Source: Neobacillus cucumis
GTDB lineage: Bacteria; Bacillota; Bacilli; Bacillales_B; DSM-18226
NCBI RefSeq assembly: GCF_023715505.1
Contig: NZ_JAMBOH010000012.1
Span: 84,074 to 148,073 of the forward strand
DNA length: 64,000 nt
Direction of reading: 5' to 3'
Every line of letters starts with the position of its first letter. The stretch's first letter is position 1. The notes under the pieces are model-generated. The model made no database searches, was not told the DNA's origin, and saw only the letters and a program-made list of their open reading frames with translations. Below are positions 1 to 9,500 of the stretch, in pieces. The translations under genes were made by a program, and so were the position numbers.

Positions 1-1186
1 TTTTCTGTGATAAGATCCAACCACCAATGGTATCCATATCTGTATCGTCTAAGTCTAAACCAAATAAATCATTTATTTCTTCAATAAGAACTTTTCCATC
101 TACGATGGTTTTATTTTCACTAATTTTATTAATATCTGGTACCTCATCAGCATCAAATTCATCACGGATTTCACCGACTATTTCCTCAAGAATATCTTCG
201 ACTGTTACTAAACCTGCAGTCCCTCCATACTCATCCATTAAAATTGCCATATGAATGCGGTCTTTCTGCATTTTAAGTAACAAATCGTGAATGGCAATGG
301 ACTCAAAAACTTGAATCACAGGACGCACATAATGTTCAATTGGAGTTTCTAAATTCTTATGGATGATATAATCCGTCAAGACCTCTTTCATATTCAACAT
401 TCCCACAATGTTATCTTTTTCACCATCAACAATTGGGTATCTTGTATAATTTTCCTCTTTTATGATTTCAAGGCATTCTGCTAAAGTTTGAGATCGATCA
501 AAAGCAACAATCTCAGTACGTGGTACCATAATTTCTTTTGCAATTCGATCATCAAATTCAAAAATATTGTTAACGTATTTAAACTCAGATTGATTAATTT
601 CTCCACTCATATAACTTTCATTAATAATTAATTGAAGCTCTTCTTCAGAGTGTGCTGTTTCATGTTCTGATGCGGGTTTCAATCCGAATATCCCTACAAC
701 TAAGCGAGCCGAACGATTTAACATTTTTATAAAAGGATACATAATTTTATAGAATAGGATCATTGGTCTAGCGAAAAGCAATGTGACTGTCTCAGCTTTT
801 TGGATTGCAAACGTTTTTGGTGCGAGTTCCCCAACTACCACATGGATAAATGTAACAGAGGCAAAGGCAAAAATAAAGGATGTTACACTCGAAGCAGTTT
901 CTGATAAGTTTAAGAAAACCAACAGCGGATGAAGTATATGCTCGACAGTTGGTTCTCCCAACCATCCTAAACCTAATGCAGTAACAGTAATCCCCAACTG
1001 ACAGGCAGATAAATACTCATCAAGGTTCGAAACGATTTTTTTTGCTGCCAGTGCATTTTTATTACCTTCCCCAACGAGTTGGTCAATTCGGGAACTGCGG
1101 ATTTTAACAATAGCAAATTCATATGCTACGAAAAAAGCAGTAAATCCAATTAGAATTGCTATGATCAGCAAATTAATTAATATCAA
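1..1186 (-). CDS. mpfA: CNNM/CorC-type transporter (UPF0053, CBS domains), MpfA/YhdP-like, C-terminus cut by window edge
   Basis: The reading frame is open from the left edge to a TTG at 1186 preceded by GAGGAG, and about 395 residues are visible. The N-terminus carries the CNNM membrane domain (segments around residues 1-20, 60-80 and 95-130, with the family motif [12 protein letters not shown]). Two CBS repeats follow ([11 protein letters not shown], then [20 protein letters not shown]) and an acidic [20 protein letters not shown] stretch. The CorC_HlyC C-terminal domain begins just before the edge. In B. subtilis the homologue MpfA (YhdP) exports magnesium and its neighbour yhdQ encodes a MerR regulator, the same arrangement as here. 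Family assignment is firm; the exact paralogue and substrate are inferred. Confidence 0.85.
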   Translation of the reverse strand, partial: MILINLLIIAILIGFTAFFVAYEFAIVKIRSSRIDQLVGEGNKNALAAKKIVSNLDEYLSACQLGITVTALGLGWLGEPTVEHILHPLLVFLNLSETASSVTSFIFAFASVTFIHVVVGELAPKTFAIQKAETVTLLFARPMILFYKIMYPFIKMLNRSARLVVGIFGLKPASEHETAHSEEELQLIINESYMSGEINQSEFKYVNNIFEFDDRIAKEIMVPRTEIVAFDRSQTLAECLEIIKEENYTRYPIVDGEKDNIVGMLNMKEVLTDYIIHKNLETPIEHYVRPVIQVFESIAIHDLLLKMQKDRIHMAILMDEYGGTAGLVTVEDILEEIVGEIRDEFDADEVPDINKISENKTIVDGKVLIEEINDLFGLDLDDTDMDTIGGWILSQK

Positions 1187-1277
1187 TGGTCTCCTCACTT
1201 TAATTAAAAGTAAGGAATACACCTCCTGGTTTAAAAAAATAATATAATTGTAAGATTAAGAATCTAATGACCCCTCA

Positions 1278-1691
1278 TTAACCAAATAATAATAACAATG
1301 TTTGTGCCAACGTAACTCCCTGTATGGAAAGTTTATTTACGAGTATTTCTTTTTCATTATTGTTTAATTTTTGAAGTATTGGCTCCATGACCTTTATTTC
1401 CTCTTTTAAATGATCCATTAAATTTGCAAGCTGTTCACAATGTTTCTCTATTTTCTCTTTATCTATCTCAGTACATGAATTAATCATTCGAATAACAGAT
1501 TTAATTTCTTCAAGCGGCATATTAAGAGTTTTATAATGTTCAATTAATTCAAGAATTTTAATAGATTCTTCTCCGTACATTCGATAATTAGAATCCGTCC
1601 TTACAGGGTTCAGTAAGCCTAAATGGGTGTAATAATCAATAGTTCTTCTTGACAGATTCATTTGACTGGCTATTTCTCCAATACGATACAA
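1278..1691 (-). CDS. MerR-family transcriptional regulator (YhdQ/CueR-like position)
   Basis: 137 residues. The N-terminal winged helix (residues 1-70) has the MerR pattern YRIGEIASQMNLSRRTIDYY followed by GLLNPVRTDSNYRMY. The C-terminal half is a dimerisation coiled coil ending in a hydrophobic tail. The start is a TTG with GGGGTGAG about 12 bases upstream; a TAA blocks any longer in-frame start. It lies just upstream of the MpfA-like gene on the same strand, as yhdQ does in B. subtilis, where that protein is described as the copper regulator CueR. Two cysteines (near residues 93 and 105) could bind metal but their spacing is not the E. coli CueR one, so the effector is unknown. Confidence 0.85.
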   Translation of the reverse strand: MYRIGEIASQMNLSRRTIDYYTHLGLLNPVRTDSNYRMYGEESIKILELIEHYKTLNMPLEEIKSVIRMINSCTEIDKEKIEKHCEQLANLMDHLKEEIKVMEPILQKLNNNEKEILVNKLSIQGVTLAQTLLLLFG

Positions 1692-1715
1692 CTTCCCAAC
1701 TTACTCACCCCTTTC

Positions 1716-1729
1716 TAGTTATGTAACTA
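1716..1729. promoter_or_regulatory. Candidate MerR operator
   Basis: A perfect inverted repeat TAGTTA-TG-TAACTA lies 25 bases before the MerR start, and a related ACATAACTA core recurs near 1776-1784. MerR proteins commonly bind such dyads between stretched promoter elements of their own gene. The rest of the interval 1730-2032 shows no convincing gene. Inference only. Confidence 0.4.
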
Positions 1730-2032
1730 TAACACGATATAAACCGTACAGTCAACGTGATGGTTAGGATAGGTAACATAACTATCGTCATTGGCCGCCA
1801 AAAACAGGAAGTGACGGTAGTAGCAGTTGTTCCTATTTCATTATGTAATCTTCTCTCTTACGTAAAGGAAGCGGTTTTGCATCTTCCATTAGCGGTTATA
1901 GTCTCCGTTTTCAAAAGAATTTCCTTCAAAAAGATTTCTTTTTAATGATTTGATTTGAATATTACAATTCTAGGCATAAGAATTAGCTTTACGGTTAAAA
2001 TGATGAAGAAAAAATCTTATGGAGGTCCGATC

Positions 2033-2416
2033 ATGGATGACAAACTAACTGAGAAAGAGTTAAATAAGATTATTGAAAGGAGAAGTACAGGAAAGACAAG
2101 TTTTGCTGAATTTTTAGTTGAATTATCTGAAATTGGAATTATGCAATACGATATAAATGTTGCCACGGGTCAAGCCTCTTACAAGGGCGAGCATTCGAAG
2201 TTACAAACAGAACCTCAAGTAAACTTTGTGATTGCTAATCACTTTAATAGAGATCAGGCATTACAATCAATCGCAAACATTACCCTTCCCTTTCTGGACT
2301 TTCTAAGAGAGATGGCAAACGCAGGAATTACGACCTATACAGTCCATATTCCCGAAAAAGCAGCTATTTATCAGGGGAAGAATGGTGAACAAATAGAAGA
2401 AAAGATTCAGCTTTAA
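2033..2416 (+). CDS. DUF1398 family protein
   Basis: 127 residues from an ATG preceded by GGAGG seven bases upstream; an earlier in-frame ATG has no ribosome site. The protein has two similar halves, each with a helix followed by a G-I-x-x-Y strand motif (GIMQYDINVATG and GITTYTVHIPEK) ending in YKG or YQG. That architecture matches the small DUF1398 proteins sometimes labelled phage envelope protein in Bacilli. No catalytic residues can be pointed to and no function is known. It stands alone, more than 250 bases from the next gene. Confidence 0.75.
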   Translation: MDDKLTEKELNKIIERRSTGKTSFAEFLVELSEIGIMQYDINVATGQASYKGEHSKLQTEPQVNFVIANHFNRDQALQSIANITLPFLDFLREMANAGITTYTVHIPEKAAIYQGKNGEQIEEKIQL

Positions 2417-2712
2417 AATCCAAATTCCTGCATAAATCCAAAAGGAAAAAGGAACGACTAAGCACTTCAAATCATCGCCATTAAATAAATATCAAGCAAA
2501 ATAGTATCTGATTAACTCTAACCAATTTAAGAGCATCCTCATAATGTTTATTATTTGAATCGTAATTAACATTGATTTGATTAATATCATTATCCTCCAA
2601 GTAATTCCCCTCTTTAGTTATTGGCTTCCCTTTCCGTTAAATATCTCCTCTTTTTTATTAAATTAAGAACTTATGGTTAAATTAAGAAAAGTTATAAACA
2701 GGAGGGGTTTAA

Positions 2713-3711
2713 ATGACGAGTGGGGTTCCAATTACGTCATCAGAATTAGCCAATTTATGGATGACTTTTCAAGAAAAAACCATGATTATAAGAATATTGG
2801 AGCATTTTATAGAGCACGCCGATAATGAAGAAAAACTATTGTTACAAACGCATTATAATAATGCATCCATAACAATAGATACTATTAAGGAAATTTTCAA
2901 GCAAGAAGGAGCCGTAATTCCAATTGGTTTTACAGAAGAGGATGTAAGTAAGGGAGCTCCAAAGTTGTATGATTACATTTTCGATATCATGTACTTGCAT
3001 ATGATGACGAAAGTGGAAATGAGCCTATATTCACTTTTTTGTGGCATGTCCTATCGGAAAGATATTAATGATTTTTTTATCAAATTGACAGCAGAATCCC
3101 AAGCGATGAACAGCCAATCCACTCAGTTCCTTTTAGAAAAGGGTGTTTTGGTACGACCACCCTTTGTATCGATGCCTAAAGAAGTGCATTTTGTTCAGAA
3201 TACCGATTATAGGAGTGGTTTCCATTTGTTTGGAGAACTGAGATCTTTAAATACGATTGAAGTTTCTCTTATCCATCATGCCATTGAAACAAACCTAATA
3301 GGAATGCAATTAATGATTGGATTTGCTCAAGTAGCTGCAAATAAGGATGTGCAAGAATATCTCGTCAGAGGAATGAAATTGTCAAAAAAGATTGAAATGG
3401 ATTTAGGTGAATTTTTACGCAAAAGTTTTATAGAACCGCCTGCTACTCATGCAGGTAAAGCAACTACATCGACAATTGCACCATTTTCTGACAAATTGAT
3501 GATGTACAACACCAGTTTATTAACGTCCTTTGGGCTCGGAAGTAATGCATTAGGCAGCGCATTTAGTTTACGAAATGACTTACCAGCAAAAATGGCGTTT
3601 CTGGCAAAAGATATTTCCACTTTTGCCCATGATGGAGGAAGGATTATGATCAAAAATGGATGGATAGAAGAACCTCCACAGATTGAGGACCGTAATGAAC
3701 TAACTAAATAA
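2713..3711 (+). CDS. DUF3231 family protein
   Basis: 332 residues, ATG with GGAGGGG upstream. The protein is helical and has two tandem similar halves of about 165 residues, each starting with a SELANLW or FGELRSL helix and followed by long amphipathic helices, the hallmark of DUF3231 (a ferritin-like/CotF-like bundle common in spore formers). There is no signal peptide or membrane helix. Function is not established; copies are typically scattered singly through Bacillus genomes. Monocistronic, closed by the hairpin at 3725-3754. Confidence 0.85.
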   Translation: MTSGVPITSSELANLWMTFQEKTMIIRILEHFIEHADNEEKLLLQTHYNNASITIDTIKEIFKQEGAVIPIGFTEEDVSKGAPKLYDYIFDIMYLHMMTKVEMSLYSLFCGMSYRKDINDFFIKLTAESQAMNSQSTQFLLEKGVLVRPPFVSMPKEVHFVQNTDYRSGFHLFGELRSLNTIEVSLIHHAIETNLIGMQLMIGFAQVAANKDVQEYLVRGMKLSKKIEMDLGEFLRKSFIEPPATHAGKATTSTIAPFSDKLMMYNTSLLTSFGLGSNALGSAFSLRNDLPAKMAFLAKDISTFAHDGGRIMIKNGWIEEPPQIEDRNELTK

Positions 3712-3724
3712 CTTTTTATAAAAG

Positions 3725-3754
3725 GACCACAAAGTAGATTATTACTTTGTGGTC
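3725..3754. terminator. Hairpin between convergent genes
   Basis: Twelve-base-pair perfect stem GACCACAAAGTA / TACTTTGTGGTC with a six-base loop and a short AATTTT tail, placed between two convergent genes. Probably a terminator for the DUF3231 gene. Confidence 0.75.
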
Positions 3755-3813
3755 AATTTTCATATTCAAAGAAAAGCTACGACATATTTTCTATGTTACT
3801 ATTGCTGTTTTAT

Positions 3814-5394
3814 TTAACATCTATTAAATACTACTCGACCAGCCACAACTGTTTTCAAGGCTTTTGCCGCTAGCATATCTTCGGATGATCCCTCAAATAA
3901 ATCACGATCAAAGATGGAAAAATCCGCGACATATCCGGATTTAATTAGCCCGCGTTCATGTTCTTTACAAATGGCTTTTGCACTGCCAATCGTATAGAGC
4001 TGGATTGCTTGGAAGCGAGACAGCTTTTGTTCCGGAATGTATCCATCATGTTTTGCATAAGGTTTTTTTCTCTCAACTGCAGCATAAATAGAATATAATG
4101 GATTAATCTCTTCCACAGGTGCATCTGTCCCAGCTGCGCACATTAATCCTCGGTCGACTAATTTTTTCCACGCATAGGCCCACTCCAGCCGGTCTTTACC
4201 TAGTCGATTGATGACCCAGGGGAAATCTGAAGGTACAAATGCTGGTTGAATGTCTAAAACTACCGGTAATTTTTCCATTCGTTCTATTAAATCTTCGCGT
4301 AACACACAGCAGTGGATCAGGCGGTCTCTTTTACCGTTTGTTAATGGATATTTTTCAATTACAGTAAGTACCTGTTCAGCTCCTGCATCTCCAATCATAT
4401 GCACGGCGACAGCTTCATTATATTGCCGTGCTAGTTTCACTAATGCTTCTAATTGTTCATTCGTTTGAATCAATAAACCACGGTTATTTGGTTGATCTGA
4501 ATACGGTTTTGATAAGGCAGCAGTTGCTCCGCCTAATGCACCATCAGCAAATATTTTCATGGCACCTGGTTCAATAAATGGCTCGTCAAAAGTGGCATTG
4601 GCCTTCATCATTTTTTCAAATACAGCATTATGTCGAAGCAGTGTTACTCTAAAATGATGTTTTTCCCCTACAACCCGATGGAAAGCGGTTAACGGATTCG
4701 AAAACTCCCCAAAGTAGCTCATATCTTCAGTGTGTCCTCCCGTTAAACCATAGGATAGCATCTCATCAATGGCATGATTAAGAGAATCGGTTAGAGACTC
4801 GATGTACGCTTCACCTTCTCGTGGAATCGCTTCTGTTACGGAATTAGTTGCTAGGTCATATAACAAACCATTTAACGTACCTTGTTCATCTCGTCCGATC
4901 TCTCCGCCTGCTGGGGATTTACTATTTCCAAAGATTCTGCCTGCCTGTAGGGCTGCTGTATTTCCCAAAATAACATGATGACAGATTCTAGTTAGTACGA
5001 TTGGTTCTTTGCGAATAGCATCAAGCTCCTGGATGGTCGGAATCCGGTGATCTATAAAATTATTTTCATTCCATCCTTCTCCAAATAACCATTGGTTCTG
5101 AGGTGTAGTCTTTGCCGCTGATTTCACCATATCTAACACTTCCTCAGCTGAAGAAGCTTTCGATAAATCTAGCCGTGTGAACTTTTGACCTTGAAAAATC
5201 ATATGCAGGTGGCTGTCCACGAAACCAGGATACATGGCGGCACCTTCCAAATTGATAAGCTCATCTGCTAATTTACTAAGTTCATTAAATGTGCCTGTTG
5301 CAATAATTCTGTCATCTTGGGCAACAATAGCCTCTACTGTTTCATTTTCCTTTTCCATTGTGTAAATTTTTCCGCCATACCATAGTTGTTTCAT
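3814..5394 (-). CDS. YtcJ-type metal-dependent amidohydrolase
   Basis: 526 residues, the usual length for the YtcJ group (Amidohydro_3). The start ATG has AGAGGG six bases upstream. Metal-binding features are visible: DSHLHM near residue 60, a VAVHMIGD histidine near residue 330, a conserved HCCVLRE histidine near 365 and the AAGTDAP aspartate near 440. It should be a cytosolic TIM-barrel hydrolase acting on amide or imide bonds; the substrate cannot be read from sequence. No pathway genes flank it. Confidence 0.88.
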   Translation of the reverse strand: MKQLWYGGKIYTMEKENETVEAIVAQDDRIIATGTFNELSKLADELINLEGAAMYPGFVDSHLHMIFQGQKFTRLDLSKASSAEEVLDMVKSAAKTTPQNQWLFGEGWNENNFIDHRIPTIQELDAIRKEPIVLTRICHHVILGNTAALQAGRIFGNSKSPAGGEIGRDEQGTLNGLLYDLATNSVTEAIPREGEAYIESLTDSLNHAIDEMLSYGLTGGHTEDMSYFGEFSNPLTAFHRVVGEKHHFRVTLLRHNAVFEKMMKANATFDEPFIEPGAMKIFADGALGGATAALSKPYSDQPNNRGLLIQTNEQLEALVKLARQYNEAVAVHMIGDAGAEQVLTVIEKYPLTNGKRDRLIHCCVLREDLIERMEKLPVVLDIQPAFVPSDFPWVINRLGKDRLEWAYAWKKLVDRGLMCAAGTDAPVEEINPLYSIYAAVERKKPYAKHDGYIPEQKLSRFQAIQLYTIGSAKAICKEHERGLIKSGYVADFSIFDRDLFEGSSEDMLAAKALKTVVAGRVVFNRC

Positions 5395-5562
5395 TAACTG
5401 CCCTCTCTTTCCTTTTTTTATTTTGTTGATATGATAATTATCTGTAAAACCGTACCGAAACTATACTTTACTGTGGTTATGTCAATTATTTTTCAGGTAT
5501 TAATTAAAAAGCAGAGAATTTTAAGCGTAAAAAGGGAACCTAATGGTCTCCTAATTAGTAGA

Positions 5563-6096
5563 TTAATTTGTCTTTCCATTGCTCCCTTTTTGATCTTTAC
5601 GAATCGCAGCTTTTGCTTTTGCAGCTTGAGAAACTTGTTGTCCACGATTACTGGTTGTTGATGTTGAGTTTGTCGGTGCTGTTGTTGTCTTTGATGGTGA
5701 TGTTGATGTCAAGTTTGTCGGTGCCGTAGTAATCTTTGATGACGACGTTGTTGTCGAGTTTGTTGGTGCCGTAGTAGTCTTTGATGACGATGTGGTTGTC
5801 GAGTTTGTTGGTGCCGTCTTGGTGGCTGTTGTTGTGCTTGTTGTTGTTGTTGTTTGGTTGGTCGTAGTTTTAGTAGTAACAGGTGATGTAGTTTTGGTTC
5901 TGGATGAAGCAGCTCGTATAGTCGTAGTACTGTTTTGAACCTGAGTTGTGGTTTTATTACTCTCCGCATGAAGAGGAACAGGCTTAATAGAAACCGTAGT
6001 ATCCACGTTCTGTCTTTCCGTTGTAGGTGTTTGCTCTTTTAAGGTATTATTTTCTTTTGTGATTTTATCTGTTGTTCCTATCGTTTGAGGATTCAT
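5563..6096 (-). CDS. Thr/Ser-rich repeat protein, body of a split exported protein
   Basis: 177 residues, mostly Thr, Ser, Lys and Pro. The centre holds four 15-residue repeats of the type APTNSTTTSSSKTTT, and the C-terminus is basic (KAKAAIRKDQKGSNGK). Its ATG overlaps the stop codon of the upstream signal-peptide frame in an ATGA, right after a run of six A. One extra A would fuse the two into a single 236-residue secreted protein. The composition suggests a disordered, wall-associated or spore-surface stalk. No homologue is recognised by name. Confidence 0.6.
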   Translation of the reverse strand: MNPQTIGTTDKITKENNTLKEQTPTTERQNVDTTVSIKPVPLHAESNKTTTQVQNSTTTIRAASSRTKTTSPVTTKTTTNQTTTTTSTTTATKTAPTNSTTTSSSKTTTAPTNSTTTSSSKITTAPTNLTSTSPSKTTTAPTNSTSTTSNRGQQVSQAAKAKAAIRKDQKGSNGKTN

Positions 6097-6269
6097 GTTT
6101 TTTCTGTTGAGTCTATGTTATCAGCTGTTTTTGGTTCATCTGAAATGGGTAATTTATTAACTTCGTTCAATTGTTTAGTAGATTGATTGGATAATAAGTT
6201 GCCGGTGAGAGAAAACGTAACGGATCCCACTAACACCATGGTTAGTGCTCCAATAGCTCTTTTGTTCAT
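6093..6269 (-). CDS. Signal-peptide fragment of the Thr-rich protein
   Basis: 58 residues from an ATG with AGGGGAAG just upstream. The N-terminus is a Sec signal peptide (MNKRAIGALTMVLVG, then a hydrophobic core to about residue 22), followed by a polar stretch ending DSTEKT. It stops by TGA inside the ATGA start of the Thr-rich frame. Standing alone it makes no sense as a mature protein, so it is most likely the N-terminus of the same gene, broken by a one-base deletion in an A run (present as A6), a sequencing error, or joined by frameshifting. Confidence 0.65.
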   Translation of the reverse strand: MNKRAIGALTMVLVGSVTFSLTGNLLSNQSTKQLNEVNKLPISDEPKTADNIDSTEKT

Positions 6270-6294
6270 ATTCTTCCCCTTTTATCTTTTTTTT

Positions 6295-6468
6295 CAGGAT
6301 TACCATACAAATTTCGCCAAATCCTGCAGGGTTTATGGGGGTAGTATAGTAAATTTAAGAGACTAAAAACCAAAAATTGACTCAAGTACCATTAGAAATA
6401 AAAAAACATTTCATTCTACCCCCAAAATCTATTAGTGACTACCTAACCTTTTGTTGGTAGTCTTTTTT
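6295..6468 (+). promoter_or_regulatory. Possible structured leader RNA ending in a terminator
   Basis: Three nested or sequential pairings can be drawn upstream of the polysaccharide gene: CAGGATT (6295-6301) with AATCCTG (6320-6326); GGGGGTAG (6337-6344) with CTACCCCC (6416-6423); and GACTACC (6437-6443) with GGTAGTC (6456-6462) followed by six T. The last is a typical intrinsic terminator although no plus-strand gene lies before it. This is the layout of a riboswitch or attenuator, but it fits no class that could be named with confidence. Confidence 0.4.
6437..6468 (+). terminator. Intrinsic terminator in the leader region
   Basis: Seven-base-pair stem GACTACC / GGTAGTC, extendable through AAC/GTT, followed directly by TTTTTT. 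It lies about 90 bases before the start of the large fusion gene. Confidence 0.65.
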
Positions 6469-6560
6469 GTCGAAAAAAAGCAGTAACCGTAGCATTAAGA
6501 AGGTAATACATTCTAATATTAAAATTTAACTCTCAACAAACACCTAAAAGGAGGGATTGC

Positions 6561-9500
6561 GTGAATAAAGTTTTTAGGTGGATTGTTCGATCATTTTTTG
6601 CACCCGTCACTGGTAATAGAGGGGCCATTGCGAGTTCACTTGGATTTTTCCTGGCCTTTTTGCCTATATATAGTGTAAGAATTCCATTATTGCTCGTTCT
6701 CTCACTTTTATTTCGTCTTAATATCATTGCCATTTTACTTGGAACGTTAATTACCCTTTTTATCCCTACTATTCGAGATTTGCCTTTTCTCAATATACCT
6801 GTATTAGAAGGATATAATTTAACACCAGGCCTGGGTGGTTTAATCGGGCTTGTTTGTTATTATTTCTTCCATTGGTTTTACAATCTAGGGCTAAAAAAAA
6901 GGGAACGAAATCAAGAACATGTTTTTCTTGATCCAGCAAAAAGACGCTGGTCGATAATTAAACGTATGAGTACCGGCTTTACTCTATTAGTTGTTTTAGT
7001 ATCTTTTATTTTTATTGAAAGTCTATATACTGACCCGGTGTTTCCGAACCTACAATTAAATAAAAGTGGAGTCACAACGAGGATTGAACCCATTAATCAA
7101 AGTTTCACTAAAGAACAGCTTGCCAGCCAGCTGGAAAAAACAAATCCTGCCCCTCTTGTTCAAAAAAATGATGTAGAAAACAAAGGACAAATTTCACAAA
7201 AACAAGAAGTTTATGGTTTTTACGTCAATTGGGATGCAAACAGCAAAACTTCTTTTAAAAAAAATATCGATTCGATAACAACATTAGTACCCGAGTGGCT
7301 GCAGCTTAATACTGACCTGACCTTTAAATCCAGCAATGACTCGTCTATTATTACAGAGGCAAAAGCACATCAGATAAAGGTTCTCCCAGTAGTAAATAAT
7401 TTTATTAATAATAAATGGGATGCAGAAACTCTGCATCGGTTATTTACTTCTCCCGGTGCGGAGGATCTTTTTATTAAAAATTTGTTGGATTATGTGAGAA
7501 CAAATGACTTTGCTGGTATTAATATTGACTTTGAGAATATTAACCAAAAGGACAAAGCTGAATTATCAAATTTTGTAAATAAAGTTTCTCATGCATTTCA
7601 TCAACATGACCTATTGGTATCAATTGATGTCCCGCCAAGTAACACTAGTTTTGACTATGGTTCATTAGCAAATAATGTTGACCGGATATTTGTAATGCTA
7701 TATGACCAGCACAACTCTACCAGTAATCCTGGACCTATCGCACCATTAGATTGGGTAAAGGGCAGCTTGAACCGCCTTCATATTCCTTCTGAAAAATTAA
7801 TTGTAAGTTTGGGAAGCTACGGGTATGACTGGGAAGAAAACTCCAAGGAGCCTACGGAAACAGTTACTTTCGGGGATTTAATGAAGCTTGGAATGGGTAC
7901 GAGCATAAATATCAATTGGAATAAACAAGTAGGCAATCCTTATTTACGTTACAAAACAAACGAAAAAAACCATACTGTTTGGTTTTTAGATGCCGCAACA
8001 TTTTATAATCAAATGAAAACAGCAATAGAAAGTGGTTCAAAAGGAATCGCTGTCTGGCGTCTTGGTTCCGAAGATCCTTCTATCTGGAACTATATGAATC
8101 AACCAAAAGCAATGAAAAATCCATCCAATGCCCTAAAAACCTTAGCCAGTCCTGAACCCGTTCACTATACAGGCGAAGGAGAAATTTTAAAAGTGGTTTC
8201 TCAATCAGAAAAAGGTAAAAGGGCTATTGAAATGGATTCACAAGGATTAATCCAAAATGAAACCTATATCAAGTTACCAAAGCCTTTTGAAGTGGTTCGT
8301 TACGGCAAACCTAAACAGAAGGAAATTGTCCTTACCTTTGACGACGGACCGGATCCAGTCTATACACCGCAAATATTGGACATTTTAAAAAAGTATCATA
8401 TAAAGGGTTCCTTCTTTATCGTAGGAGAGAATGCAGTGCTGCATCCAGAACTGATTAAAAGAATTCATGGAGAAGGCCATGAAATTGGCAGTCACACCTT
8501 TACGCATCCTGATGTTGCATCGACCGCACCATGGCAATCAAAATTAGAGCTAAATGCTAATCAAAGACTTTTTGAGGAAATTACTGGGCACTCAATGACC
8601 CTCTTCCGCCCGCCGTATGTGGCAGATGCGGAACCGAGCACAAGAAGGGAACTGCTCCCTATCATGCGTGCACAGGATATGGGGTATACGATGGTCGGCG
8701 AATTAATAGACTCTGACGATTGGCAAAGACCTTCTAGTAATGAAATTGTAAAGCGAGTGTTGCTGCAGCTACCAGAGGGAAATGTGATTTTGTTCCACGA
8801 TTCTGGGGGTGACCGCTCCAACACTGTGAAGGCGTTGCCGATTATCATAAAAGAACTAAAACAGCGCGGCTATACCTTTACAACCATTGGTGATTTAATT
8901 GGAAAAAAAGATAGTCAGATTATGCCTTCCGCTAATCAAGACAGCCCTTATTTGGTCTATGATAAAGCTGTTTTTAAGCTTATGCAGGGCTGGCGTTTAG
9001 GATTAAATTTCCTTTTCTACTCAGCTATTATCTTAGGAATATTGCGCCTTGCTCTCTTCATCTTTCTTTCTAGAAAGCAGGTAAAAGAGTATAAAGAGAC
9101 TGTAATTGACCCTAACTTTACACCGTTTGTGAGTGTTGTTATTGCTGCCTACAACGAGGATAAAGTAATTTACAAAACGATTGAATCTATACTATCGAGC
9201 GATTACCCTGCTTTTGAGATGTTAATTATTGACGATGGATCAAAGGATGATACGGCTGATGTTGTTGAAAAAACTTATTCAAACCATCCTATCGTCAGAT
9301 TAATAAAAAAATCTAATGGAGGAAAATCCTCTGCAGTCAATCTTGGTTTCAAAGAAGCAAAAGGAGAAATCGTCGTTGCACTTGACGCAGATACACTCAT
9401 CGCTGATAATGCCATCTCCCTGCTTGTTAACCATTTTACAAATGAAAATGTGGCTGCTGTTTCAGGTAATGTCAAAGTCGGTAATAAGGGGAACCTCCTT

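Noticed and set aside
1757..1945. 62-residue plus-strand frame after the MerR promoter
   Set aside because: No ribosome site, hydrophobic nonsense-like composition, no motif.
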